Shown here piece after piece: positions 16,399 through 27,400 of a stretch of DNA of 64,000 nucleotides. The DNA comes from Flavobacteriales bacterium (lineage in GTDB: Bacteria > Bacteroidota > Bacteroidia > Flavobacteriales_F > PHOS-HE28). Each line of letters starts with the position of its first letter. Positions within the stretch are counted from its first letter, which is position 1. Both the position numbers and the translations under genes were made by a program. The notes under the pieces were generated by a model. The model did not search any database, had not been told where the DNA came from, and was given only the letters and a program-made list of their open reading frames with translations. Location: the NCBI GenBank assembly GCA_016703105.1, contig JADJCS010000013.1:124001-188000 (forward strand). Reading direction: 5' to 3'.

Positions 16399-19300
16399 TT
16401 ACTGTTTCACCAGGCGATCGGTGTAGAGGCGATCGGCCACGCGGACATTCACCAAGTACACACCGCTGGCAAGGCCGTTCACATCCATGCTGTGGGTGAC
16501 CTCTTCCGATGGTGCGGCGAACTGATCGGCGAAGACGCGCTTGCCGAAGAGGTCCATCACATCCAGTTCCACTTTGGTATTCGCTTGCACACCGCCGAGG
16601 ACGAGGAACAATTGCTCACCACGGTTCGGGTTCGGGTAGATGCTCAGGCTGATGGCGCTGGCCTCATCGAACAGGATCGTGCTGCGACCGCTGCCACCAC
16701 CGGGGGTGTTGAGGCGGATGATGCAGGCCGGGCCGAAGGCAGTGTACACTCCGTTCACCAAGGCACGCACGCGCACGTTCAGGTCCAGATCAGCAGGTGG
16801 CGGGAAGTTCACCAAGTTGGTGGGCTGCAGGTTCTGCGTGTTCTTGAACACGCGACGGCTGTAGGTACCGTGCGGATCGGCCATCCAGAACTGATAACCG
16901 CTGGCAGCAGGGTTGTTGCTGGCGTATATCTGCGTCGTGTACGCATAGACCAGGGTGGTCTTATCGCACTGGCTATTGATCAGCTTATTCGCGCTGAGCG
17001 GCAGACAGAAGGGCAGGATGTTCGAGCTGGTGCTGGAGAACTGGCCATCGGCATCGATGATGCGACGACCCAAGGGATCGCGCAGCACATAGCCGCCACC
17101 GCTGATGCCGTTGTTACCATCATCGTTCACTACGAGACGGTAGCAGAGCTGGTTCAGGCAGATGGTCTCCGAGACCGTGGTACCACCGACACCATCCGTA
17201 TACGGCCCACCGGCCACGATCAGGACATTACCTGTCTCATCGTAAACCTCCCACGTGGTCTCACTGCCGAAATTGTCCAGTGTGATGTCCAGCGTGAGCA
17301 GCTCGGTGCAGTTGCCGATCGGGGTACCCGCGCAGACACAGTTGGTACCGATCACATCTCCAATGGTGTTCGGGTTGTTGTCGTTGCACGCGGTGCCAGG
17401 CTCAGGACCAGCGGGGCAAACATCGTTCGCGTCGCAGGTGCCATCACCGTCAGCATCCTGGAAGATGTTGCTTACGCCGGTAACGGGGTCGCAGCTATCC
17501 AGTGTGCAAGGGTTGTTGTCGTTGGGGTCAACGGCCGTGCCGCCGCCGCAGTTGCAGTTCGCATCGAACACTTCGCCCGTGGTGCAGGCGTTGTTATCGT
17601 TGCACGCTGCACCGGGGGTGCAACCCAGCACGCCTGCGCAAACGCAGTTCGCACCGATCACATCCCCGCTGGTGGCGGGGTTGTTGTCGTTGCAAGCGGT
17701 GCCAGGCTCAGGACCAGCGGGGCAAACATCATTCGCGTCGCAGGTGCCATCACCATCAGCATCCTGGAAGATGTTGCTTACGCCGGTAACGGGGTCGCAG
17801 CTATCCAGTGTGCAAGGGTTGTTGTCATTGGGGTCAACGGCCGTGCCGCCGCCGCAGTTGCAGTTCGCATCGAACACTTCGCCCGTGGTGCAGGCGTTGT
17901 TATCGTTGCACGCTGCACCGGGGGTGCAACCCAGCACGCCTGCGCAAACGCAGTTCGCACCGATCACATCCCCGCTGGTGGCGGGGTTGTTGTCGTTGCA
18001 AGCGGTGCCAGGCTCAGGACCAGCGGGGCAAACATCGTTCGCGTCGCAGGTGCCATCACCGTCAGCATCCTGGAAGATGTTGCTTACGCCGGTAACGGGG
18101 TCGCAGCTATCCAGTGTGCAAGGGTTGTTGTCATTGGGGTCAACGGCCGTGCCGCCGCCGCAGTTGCAGTTCGCATCGAACACTTCGCCAGTGGTGCAGG
18201 CGTTGAAGTCGTTGCATGCCGCACCGGGGGTGCAGCCCAGCACGCCTGCGCAAACGCAGTTCGCACCGATCACATCACCGGTGGTGGCGGGGTTGTTGTC
18301 GTTGCAAGCGGTGCCAGGCTCAGGACCAGCGGGGCAAACATCGTTGGCGTCGCAGGTGCCATCACCATCAGCATCTTGGAACACGTTGCTGACACCGGTA
18401 ACGGGGTCGCAGCTATCCAGTGTGCAAGGGTTGTTGTCATTGGGGTCAACGGCCGTGCCGCCGCCGCAGTTGCAGTTCGCATCGAACACCTCGCCCGTGG
18501 TGCAGGCGTTGTTGTCGTTGCAAGTTGCACCGGGGGTGCAAGGCAGAACGCCTGCGCATACGCAGTTCGCACCGATCACATCGCCGGTGGTGATCGGGTT
18601 GTTGTCGTTGCAAGCCGTGCCAGGCTCAGGACCAGCTGGGCAAACATCGTTCGCGTCGCAGGTGCCATCACCGTCAGCATCCTGGAAGATGTTGCTTACG
18701 CCGGTAACGGGGTCGCAGCTATCCAGTGTGCAAGGGTTGTTGTCGTTGGGGTCAACGGCCGTGCCGCCGCCGCAGTTGCAGTTCGCATCGAACACTTCGC
18801 CCGTGGTGCAGGCGTTGAAGTCGTTGCATGCCGCACCGGGGGTGCAACCCAGCACGCCTGCGCAAACGCAGTTCGCACCGATCACATCACCGGTGGTGGC
18901 GGGGTTGTTGTCGTTGCACGCGGTGCCAGGCTCAGGACCAGCGGGGCAAACATCGTTCGCGTCGCAGGTGCCATCACCATCAGCATCTTGGAACACGTTG
19001 CTGACACCGGTAACGGGGTCGCAGCTATCCAGTGTGCAAGGGTTGTTGTCATTGGGGTCAACGGCCGTGCCACCGCCGCAGTTGCAGTTCGCATCGAACA
19101 CCTCGCCCGTGGTGCAGGCGTTGTTGTCGTTGCAAGTTGCACCAGGGGTGCAAGGCAGAACGCCTGCGCATACGCAGTTCGCACCGATCACATCGCCGGT
19201 GGTGATCGGGTTGTTGTCGTTGCAAGCCGTGCCAGGCTCAGGACCAGCGGGGCAAACATCGTTCGCGTCGCAGGTGCCATCACCGTCAGCATCTTGGAAC

Positions 19301-20429
19301 ACGTTGCTGACACCGGTAACGGGGTCGCAGCTATCCAGTGTGCAAGGGTTGTTGTCGTTGGGGTCAACGGCTGTGCCGCCGCCGCAGTTGCAGTTCGCAT
19401 CGAACACTTCGCCCGTGGTGCAGGCGTTGTTGTCGTTGCATGTTGCACCGGGGTGCAAGGCAGAACGCCTGCGCATACGCAGTTCGCACCGATCACATCG
19501 CCGGTGGTGATCGGGTTGTTGTCGTTGCAAGCCGTGCCAGGCTCAGGACCAGCGGGGCAAACATCGTTCGCGTCGCAGGTGCCATCACCATCAGCATCTT
19601 GGAACACGTTGCTCACTCCGGTGATCGGATCGCAGGTGTCGAGGGTGCAAGGGTCACCGTCGTTCGGATCGATCGGGGTGTTGATCACACCAAGCAGTGG
19701 ATCGCAGGAATCGGTGGTGCATGCATTGTTGTCGTTAGGATCCACTGGGGTTCCCACGCAATTGCAGTTGGCGTCGTACAGATCGTTGGTCGTGCATGCG
19801 CTCAGATCGTCGCATGCCGTGCCCGGAACCGCTGGGCCACCTATGTTCCCTTCACAATCCGCAGCGCAATTTCCGAGCTGGAAATCATCGCTGTAGATCA
19901 GATCGGTTTTATCCACCCCGTTAAGCGACAGGAAATAGTCCTTGTTGTCCGCTCCGGTGAAGCCATCGTTGACGATGTTGAACGTGGCACAACCGGTAAG
20001 CCCAAGGACCGGAATGGTCATGATGACACGTTCCGTATTCGCTGCCCAAGCTTGGCCAGGACAGGCTGCCGAGATCTGCGCGAAACCGAACGCATTGAAC
20101 GTGTAGTAGCGGAACGCACCGTCCTCTAATACACCATCACCAGAAGGTGTTATAAAGAACCCACCCGGGCAGAACTGCGTGATCGCACCGGCATCCAGAC
20201 TGTCGGCCGCGTTCGCGTTCCAGCGGATGGTGAACGTCAAATTCGAAACTACCTGATTGAACGATGCGTCTGGACGCAAACGCACTTCCAGGGTATTCGG
20301 GCTGGCATTCGGAAAGAGACCGATGTCCGTCAGCGGCTGCGCCGTGAGGCCGGTCCCAACCGTCATGGCCAGCAAAGCACCCCATAGGTGCGATCGCCGT
20401 TGACTTGGGTTGGACTGATTCATGATCAT
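16399..20429 (-). CDS. Secreted Cys-rich TSP3-like repeat protein with T9SS type A domain, frameshifted
   Basis: This is one gene split by a missing base. The first part reads from 20429 into the repeats. Near 19450-19453 a minus-strand run of C is four bases where every equivalent repeat has five, and the frame then continues to 16399. Restored, it encodes about 1343 residues. They comprise a signal peptide (ending GLTAQ), an N-terminal domain also found in the gene at 36314-37108 (TDIGLFPNASPNTLEVRLRP), seven full 102-residue repeats plus a partial one, a domain with YRLVVNDDGNNGISGGGY, and a T9SS type A domain ending DRLVKQ. Each repeat has about ten Cys and a DADGDGTCDANDVCP motif like calcium-binding thrombospondin type 3 loops. 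A long, stiff, disulphide-rich surface stalk is inferred. Start alternatives are 20429 and 20423. The terminator at 16352 follows. Confidence 0.8.
17320..19460 (-). repeat. Tandem 306-bp coding repeat, seven units
   Basis: Seven in-frame units of 102 codons lie head to tail, beginning at CTPGATCND or CTPGAACND motifs. Units differ at only a few positions (GATCNDNN or GAACNDFN; SNVFQ or SNIFQ; NPITTG, NPATTG or NPATSG). Alternation of the first two types gives a 612-bp higher-order repeat. Near identity at DNA level implies recent expansion or conversion. Confidence 0.9.
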
Positions 20430-20498
20430 TGGTTTGGGTCTGGGTTGGTTAGGGCTTTTCCCTTGGGCCGGGAAGTTAGGATTAATTGATCGATCCGC

Positions 20499-23045
20499 TC
20501 AGGGAACCTGTTCAGTACGGGTGGCGGTTGGCACGGCGCCCCCGACATTCACCAGGATCGGGTCCCGGTCATTGCTTCCGCCCGCGTACTTCACCAAGCC
20601 GTCCATTGTCACGTCCGGTGTGAGGTACCCTGGCATGGTGGCCGTCGGAACGGTGCCCCTGATGGTCACCAATATCTCATCCCGGTCATTGCTACCGCCG
20701 GCGTACTTCAATGTGTTGTCGATCCTAGCGTTCCCGGTCCAAAGCACCATGGTTCCGCCCACATTCTTGCGGGCATCCGTACCCCAAGTGGCCGTTCCAG
20801 GCTGAGTGAGATCCACTGTCGTCACGGCGCCGGTCAAAGTGATGGGAGCTGCCGTCATCGCACCCAAATGGTTCCGGTGGCGAACAACCACATAGTATGG
20901 CCCGGCGGGTACATTGAACTGGGGGAAGCCTCCCAAGCCATCAATGACCAGTCCATTACGCTTCAGCAAAACAGCCTTCGTTGCCAAGACCTGCGTAGCA
21001 TCCGTCGAAGAGCGCAGTTCGATCCGAACCCAGTCCACAATGGCATCATTTCCGGTGGCAACAAGCAGACCGGGGGTCAACACCTCACCCCCACCGACTA
21101 CTTGAATGTAGCCTAATCCACTGTATGGCTCGGTTGAGGGTATCAATGATGCGCTGCGAAGATCATCACGCATCAATTGCGTGTTCTGATCGTACGGCCC
21201 TTCGAGCATTACCCGCAAGTCCAGTTGGATGGCATTGTTCACCGTGGCGGTCACCATGGTACGGGCGCTAGTAGCCACTACCGCGTTCTTCCGCACCACC
21301 CAATCGTACAGGTAGTAGTAATACTGGGTCCCGTTAGAAGCGCCTGTGATCGAACCCATCGTGCCTATAGCGTATGGGTATGTAGAGCCCCCGTCGCTCC
21401 GCCACAGGTCACGCACCACCTCAGAGTTGTCATCGTACGCCGCGATCTTGTGTTGCACACCGGCGGGCACGTCCCAGTCCACTGTGATCGTATTCATACC
21501 GACCGGGATCTCAATGAACTTCTCGGCGATGAGATTCCCCAATCGGTCCACCAACACGAAATGGCGGTTCCCGATGGAGTTCGCATATACCTTGAATGAT
21601 TCCAGCCGGAACGGTTCGTAAGCGTCGAACAGCAACCATTGCTTCGAAGTGGAATACGCACCGCCCCCCGAGTTGTTCGGGCGGCCTGCGTTCACTACCA
21701 CCGCTGGCACCGTATTGCGAGCCTCCACCCAATAGTCGGTCGTGGAAGAGATCACCGGTGTGTTCCATGGGCTACCGGTGCCCACTTCGTTGCCTCCATT
21801 ACTGGCATCGAACCAATGCAGGTCCGAGCCGCTCGCCGCGAGTTGCGCTGAGCCTGTACCAATGATCGTCGCCCCTGTGCCTATGGGAGGAGAAGGGGCG
21901 GCAAGAGTGGTCAAGTTCAATGTCGGAGTGGACAAGGAACCACAAGGGCAGGTCACTGTGCAGGAATAACCGCCGGCCGTGTTCACGGTAATGCTGCGGG
22001 TGGTGGCTCCCGTGCTCCAGAGATAAGCCGTACCGGGCGAGGCCGTCAATATGCGGCTCTCGCCAGGTCCCATTACCAACGGGCCGTCCGAAAGAATGTT
22101 GGCCGTACCTCCACTGTTCGCTGGCGTTTGAAGGGTGAGGTTGAACGGAATGGAGGTGTAGTTGTTCTCGTCATTCTCCTCAATGAAGTTGTTGTTCGGA
22201 TCCACATCCGCCACGATCTGGTACTGACCGTTGCATAGACCCGGCATGAGATTGATCCACATCCCATCCAAGCTCTTCAGAATACGTATCCCCGTTGCCC
22301 ACTTTGATACCCTGCTGGATATCGGTACATCCATTCCCAAAACCCAGGTCGTAATTGCTCCCGAACGAAGCATTGTTCAAAGTGCTGCCCTGGCCCATCA
22401 GATGCGAGGTCCGGCAATAGTCCTAGAGCCGGAGCAAGTGAAAAGGTTGATCAGGCAGTAGCCCACCTTGCCGCCCGTGGCCACGACCGGCCATAGGCGG
22501 GGGTCGCTCACTCCAGGCTGCGCGAGGCGCAAGCTCATCGTGCTCCAATCGTTCACGTGCTGGTGACTGTGCTCATCGTGGTAAGTCATTACACCGGCGG
22601 GAACATCCGAAAAGGACAACACGCTGCCGTTCTTGTGATATATGCGTTGGTAGATCACCTGCCTAGCAACCATGCCGTTGGCGCAGTTGTAGTCCGCTGC
22701 ACTTGTAATGATCGTGTCTGTACCACAGATGTAGGTGCGCAATCCGGCGCTGTTGACCCCGCGGGTCTCCAAGGGGCCATGTCCGATGTTGGGAGTGGAG
22801 CCGGTCACCCTCAACCGGGCCGCGTTCGTGCCCGTTTGTCCATATTCGCTTGGTCCGGAAGAGGCGGTCTGCAATGCCTTCCATGAGATCATCATGTCCG
22901 GGAGCAGGTCGCAATCCGTTGCACCGGGCGTCAAGCACGAGCAAGTGGTGGCCACATTGTTCGGCACGGAACATTGCCCCGCCACTTGACGAGGCGCTGT
23001 AACAATTAAAGACAAGACGAGGGTTAAAGGGTAGAAGCCTTTCAT
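20499..23045 (-). CDS. Secreted lysyl oxidase-like protein with shared C-terminal module, interrupted by two frameshifts
   Basis: The signal peptide starts at the ATG at 23045 (MKGFYPLTLVLSLIVTAP). A lysyl-oxidase domain follows (about residues 30-285) with the copper-site-like HDEHSHQHVNDW near 152. The frame breaks twice: a base appears lost near 22424 and one gained near 22268. Between them the family sequence (YCRTSHLMGQGS, GFGNGCTDIQQGIKVGNGD) continues in another frame, and the original frame resumes at DGMWINLMPGLCNGQYQIV. Read literally, a TGA at 22398 ends the first part at about 215 residues. The rest has an Ig/PKD-like region and a lectin-like stretch. The last 241 residues (20502-21224) are the module shared with three neighbours, ending RTEQVP. 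Lysyl oxidases deaminate lysines to cross-link proteins; activity here is inferred. Confidence 0.75.
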
Positions 23046-23082
23046 GTGTCGGAATGGGTTCGGATGAATGCAGGGAAGATCC

Positions 23083-23113
23083 CAAAAGTAGTCATGTCGT
23101 GCAGCAGGGTCAA
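23083..23113 (-). promoter_or_regulatory. -33/-7 promoter for the lysyl oxidase-like gene at 20499-23045
   Basis: On the minus strand TTG (23113-23111) and TACTTTTG (23090-23083) are spaced 20 bases apart, and the box ends 37 bases before the ATG at 23045. It overlaps the 3' end of the upstream propeller gene. Confidence 0.55.
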
Positions 23114-24405
23114 GGATGTCGCGCATCCTTCAGAACAGTAGCTCGGGCCGTTCGCGAAGCGGTATACGCGCGGACGACATACACACCGGTGTGCAACCCA
23201 CGCAGATCGATCACTTCGCCGGATGCGGTTGACGCGCTTCCGAACAGCACTTCGTGCCCGCAGGCATCGTATACCTTCCAATCGAAACCCATAGCCTCAT
23301 GCGGCCAAATGATGGTCACATGATCATCGGCTGGAATCGGGAAGAGGTGCAAGGCCGGCGTACCACTGTTCTCAACGATCACATCGGTCGGATGGAAACG
23401 CGCCGCCCCAGCGAAGGGAGTGCCCACCCAGATCGCACCGTCCGAAGCGACCTCGATAACTTCGACCGTATTGTGCGGTATGTCCGAATTCAGGGTGTCG
23501 AATGACGCGAAGGTGCCGTTCGGATGGCGCACGATCAGGCCTTTGTCCATACTACCCACCCAGGGCTTACCCTGGGCATCCATGGCGATGGAAATGAGCG
23601 CGTTGGATGGAATGGTCGAAAGACCGGTGCTGTATTGGAACCATGGACCGCTCTCCAAAGATCCGCCCTGGCGCAACAGCCCCTGCGAAGGGGTGACCAC
23701 CCAACGCTCCTCCGCGACAGTATCGATGGCCACACCAAGTTGGGAGTTATCGGGGAACAGATCGATATAAGTGGCATGCACCGCGACCGAAGTATCCGTG
23801 AGATAATGGAATCCTCCGTTCAAGGTACCTATCGCCACCAAACCATCCGCGCGTACCGCTACATCCTCGATCACTTGCCCGTTCAACTGCAGCCCACCGT
23901 AGCTCGTGGGTGATTCGTCGTAGATCCTCCATTCCGTGCCGGTATAGCAAACCAACCCAAGGAAGGTGCCGATCCAAGCCCAGCCCCGATGATCGATAGT
24001 GATGCATTTGATCTGATCGTCCGGGAGCGGGGAATTCTGGGTGGTGTAATTCACCCAGGTCGTCCCATCATACACCAACACACCATTGAGCAGTGTTCCG
24101 ATCCAAACACGGTCAAGGGAGTCGACGTCCAAGCACAGCAGTCGATTGTCCGGGATGCCTGAGTTCTGTGTCTGAAAGAAGGACCAACCGCCATTCTCGA
24201 AAAGGCAAAGGCCCCAATCCGTAGACACCCAGGTCCGTCCTTGGCCGTCAAGTGCGATGTCCGTCACGTTATTGCTCGGGAACCCGGCGGTGTTCATGTC
24301 GAACACCTCCCAACTTTGCGCATGTGATCCATGTGCGAGCAGCATGACGAGGATCGCTCCGAAGCTGCGCCGTTCGACTGACACTACTGGCTCCAAAAGC
24401 GGCAT
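23110..24405 (-). CDS. Secreted two-component-regulator-type propeller protein with T9SS type A domain
   Basis: The 431-residue product has a signal peptide (1-30, ending HGSHAQ). Reg_prop-like blades follow, with recurrent phrases such as ITIDHRGWAWIGTFLGL, IAMDAQGKPWVGSMDKGL and VASDGAIWVGTPFAGAARF. The C-terminal 80 residues (LHLFPIPADDHVTI...) form a T9SS type A sorting domain. In hybrid sensor kinases such blades sense glycans; here no kinase is attached, so it is a stand-alone secreted propeller of unknown ligand. The start at 24405 lies 2 bases after the stop of the M36 peptidase gene, so the two are cotranscribed. Confidence 0.87.
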   Translation of the reverse strand: MPLLEPVVSVERRSFGAILVMLLAHGSHAQSWEVFDMNTAGFPSNNVTDIALDGQGRTWVSTDWGLCLFENGGWSFFQTQNSGIPDNRLLCLDVDSLDRVWIGTLLNGVLVYDGTTWVNYTTQNSPLPDDQIKCITIDHRGWAWIGTFLGLVCYTGTEWRIYDESPTSYGGLQLNGQVIEDVAVRADGLVAIGTLNGGFHYLTDTSVAVHATYIDLFPDNSQLGVAIDTVAEERWVVTPSQGLLRQGGSLESGPWFQYSTGLSTIPSNALISIAMDAQGKPWVGSMDKGLIVRHPNGTFASFDTLNSDIPHNTVEVIEVASDGAIWVGTPFAGAARFHPTDVIVENSGTPALHLFPIPADDHVTIIWPHEAMGFDWKVYDACGHEVLFGSASTASGEVIDLRGLHTGVYVVRAYTASRTARATVLKDARHP

Positions 24406-24407
24406 GG

Positions 24408-27400
24408 CTAGGGCAGTTGCTCCGCGCGCACCGCAGTGGGTATCGATCCCCCGATGTTCTGCAGGATAGGATCACGGTCGTTCGACGATCCGGCATACTT
24501 CACCTGCGCGTCCAAAGTGACGTCCTCCGGCCAGTAACCCGAAACCACCGAGGTAGGAACCGAGCCGCCGATCCGGATCAGGATGGGGTCCCGATCGTTG
24601 GCCCCACCCGCGTACTTGAGCAGCACGTCGGAAACCACGTTCCCCGACCACAGGCCCATGACCGTTCCCAGCGATTTGCGTGCGTTCGTGCCGAACGTAG
24701 GGACCAATGGATCCGTCAGATCCAAACTCACTGGACCGGAAGCGAAAGCGACCGGAGCGGAGGTCATAGCCCCCAAGTGGTTCCGGTGCCGGAACGCGAC
24801 ATAGTAGTTCCCGTTGGGGATCGGAAGGACCAGATCCGCAATGCCGGTGCCGGTCACGAGATCACCATCGCTCTGTAACAAAACCTGAATGGCGCCGACC
24901 ACAATAGAGGGCGCTACCGCGTCGCGGAACTCCACACGCACCCAGTCCACGATCGCGTTCGGCCCTGTGATAGTGAGCAGACCGGGATCGACAGATTCTC
25001 CGCCGCCCTGCGGTTGCGAGAACCCGAGCGATGTGTAAGGCTCAACAAGCGGAAAGCTTGGCTGGCTCCGGAGTTGATCGCGCATGAGACCCGTGGCGGT
25101 CAGATAGGGTCCTTCGAGGATGAGCCTGGCGCTCAAGCTCGGCGCACCGATCAAGCAGGCCGTGTCCGTGCGCTGGAAAGTGAACTGTCCGTTCCCATAG
25201 ACCAACGTATCGCCCGTTCCCAAGGACAACAAATAGCCACCCTGACCATAGGCGCAACACATGCCATCCCCGTAGCTGTCGTTCACTTGGAGCACGTAAC
25301 AGCTATCCTGATCGAGGCAGAGGAACTGTGGTGGTTGCGGATACACTCCGTTCTGCCCGACCGTGGTGTATGGCCCGCCAGAGGCGACCGTCGTGCCGTT
25401 CAATCGCTTGAGCGACCATGTGGTTTCAGCTCCCCAACGGTCGAGGTTCACGTCCATGCGGGCAGCCACGCCAGTACCAATGGTCACCGCTGAGGTTTGC
25501 GTATGGCTATCCTGCCCGAAAGCGTTCGTCGCCGTAAGGGTGATGTCGTAAACCCCTGGTGCGGTGAACAGGACTTTGGGTTGTTCGCTCGAGGCATTGG
25601 TGCCATCCACGAATTGATGCGTGGCTGGAGTGATGCTCCAGTTCCAACCCGTCGGGTCGTTCGCTGATAGGTCCGTGAGCGTGGCTTTGCCACCCACGCA
25701 CCAACTGCTCGGGGTCGCGGAGAGATCGGCGACAGGAGGAATGGCGCCATCGTAGATCTCGATCGCGTCCAGCGCCATGTCCGAGGTGAAATCCGAGCCG
25801 GTGCGGCCGCGGAAGCGGATCATCACGATGGCGTTGGCATAAGCGTCCAGGTTCACCGTGCGCTGCTGCCATATATCGCCCTGATCGCCCTGAACTACGG
25901 GAGCGATGTCAAGATGCCATTGGCTCCCATCGAACAGGTCCACATGCAGCGAACCCATGGCCGCTCCATAGAGATGTTGGGCGTAGCGGAGCCTTGGAAG
26001 TATAACCCCGCTCAGATCGATACAAGGACTGAGCAGGACCGCATCGCTATTGAAGCACGCCGAGGCTTCGAGATAGACGTAGTTCCCCGTAGCTGTGCCG
26101 GGAGCGAAATCCAAAGCAGGCCCGGTGCTACCGCTCGGTGTGTCGTTCTCGTCCACCCGCCAATCGCTCGCGTCAAAGGTGCCGTTCGAAAGATTCCTCC
26201 ATCCGTTGGGCAATGCACATACGGTGGCACCGCAATTCGACGCCGTGCCGCACAATGCGGCCGATTCGAAAGTCTCCAAGAAAGGAGTGCTTTGGGGGGT
26301 CCCTGTGACCAGTTCCAGCCCGATCGAAGTGCTGTCGTTGTTCTGGTTCAGATCCCCGACCAGTGCGGTCCAAGCCTTCATCGTGTGTGCCCCTAACCCA
26401 GCGATGACAAGTGGGGTGGCGAAGGTGAAATCCACCGTGATCCCCGATGCGACAGGGCCCACCAGCACCTCTGTGACCAATGCTCCATTGTCCAGCCGGT
26501 AGACCACTGGAATGTTGGATTGCGCAGTAAGGCCATTGTTCCGCACCTTCACCTTCACGGTACGCGCGTTGTTCAAACAATCCGGGTAAGAACTTGAGGT
26601 CGGTTCCACTATGGCGGTAACACCAACGTTCACGTCCAGAGGAACGTCGAACGCCTCCACTTGGTCCGAGCGGCTGGACGCACTCCCCTGGCTGGCGCTG
26701 AAGCCAAGTCCCCGCCGGGCGAAAGCCGCCCAGATAAGCTGCTGGTTCGCGCCGCTGTTGTTGATCTGGTCGGCCATAAGAATGGCGTCACGACCATCCA
26801 CGAACCCCGGACCGCACGGAGTTAGTTTCAATCCATCCATGACCAGCTGCATGGCGATGTTGTTCCCTCCGGTACCGTTGTAGATATCAGGATCGAAGCC
26901 GTACTGCGCGATCAGGTCCCAGGTAAGTTCCCAGAGCATCGTACACCACACGAAGCCGATGCCGTGCGGTTGGCTCAGACCACTATTGGTGGAGGCATAG
27001 GTGTAAGCGTTCACGCCGAAGTTCGTGCTGTATGGCGACGGACGTATGCCCAACCCAGTGACCGGTTGGCCCAACACGTAGGTGCCGATACCTCGCGCGT
27101 CCGTGCCTTGATCCCCGGGCTCTATCGTGAGCATCAAGCCGAAATAGTCGCTCCAGCCCTCTCCCATCTGTTCCGCATTGAACAGGCAACTCGTGTTCGA
27201 CGGACCGCCTACCAACCGGTTGCTGATGCCATGGCCGTATTCATGCACAATGATGCCGTTGTCGAGGTCGCTATCCCTGGCCGGCGTGGTCTGTGTCCAA
27301 CGGAACATCTGCATGCGCGGGCTGCTGCCGTCCGGCGGTGTGCCGAAATTGGCATTGTTCGTACCGCTCCCATCCTGGGCGTCCGCATCCACTTCGTCGT

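Noticed and set aside
17320..19460. CRISPR array
   Set aside because: Repeat units are 306 bp, in frame and coding, with no short repeat-spacer alternation.
16492..19896. Long plus-strand open frame (1134 codons) across the Cys-rich repeat gene
   Set aside because: It is antisense to the repeats, its length comes from the repeated stop-free composition, and its translation is a monotonous Ala/Val/Arg pattern with no signal or domain.
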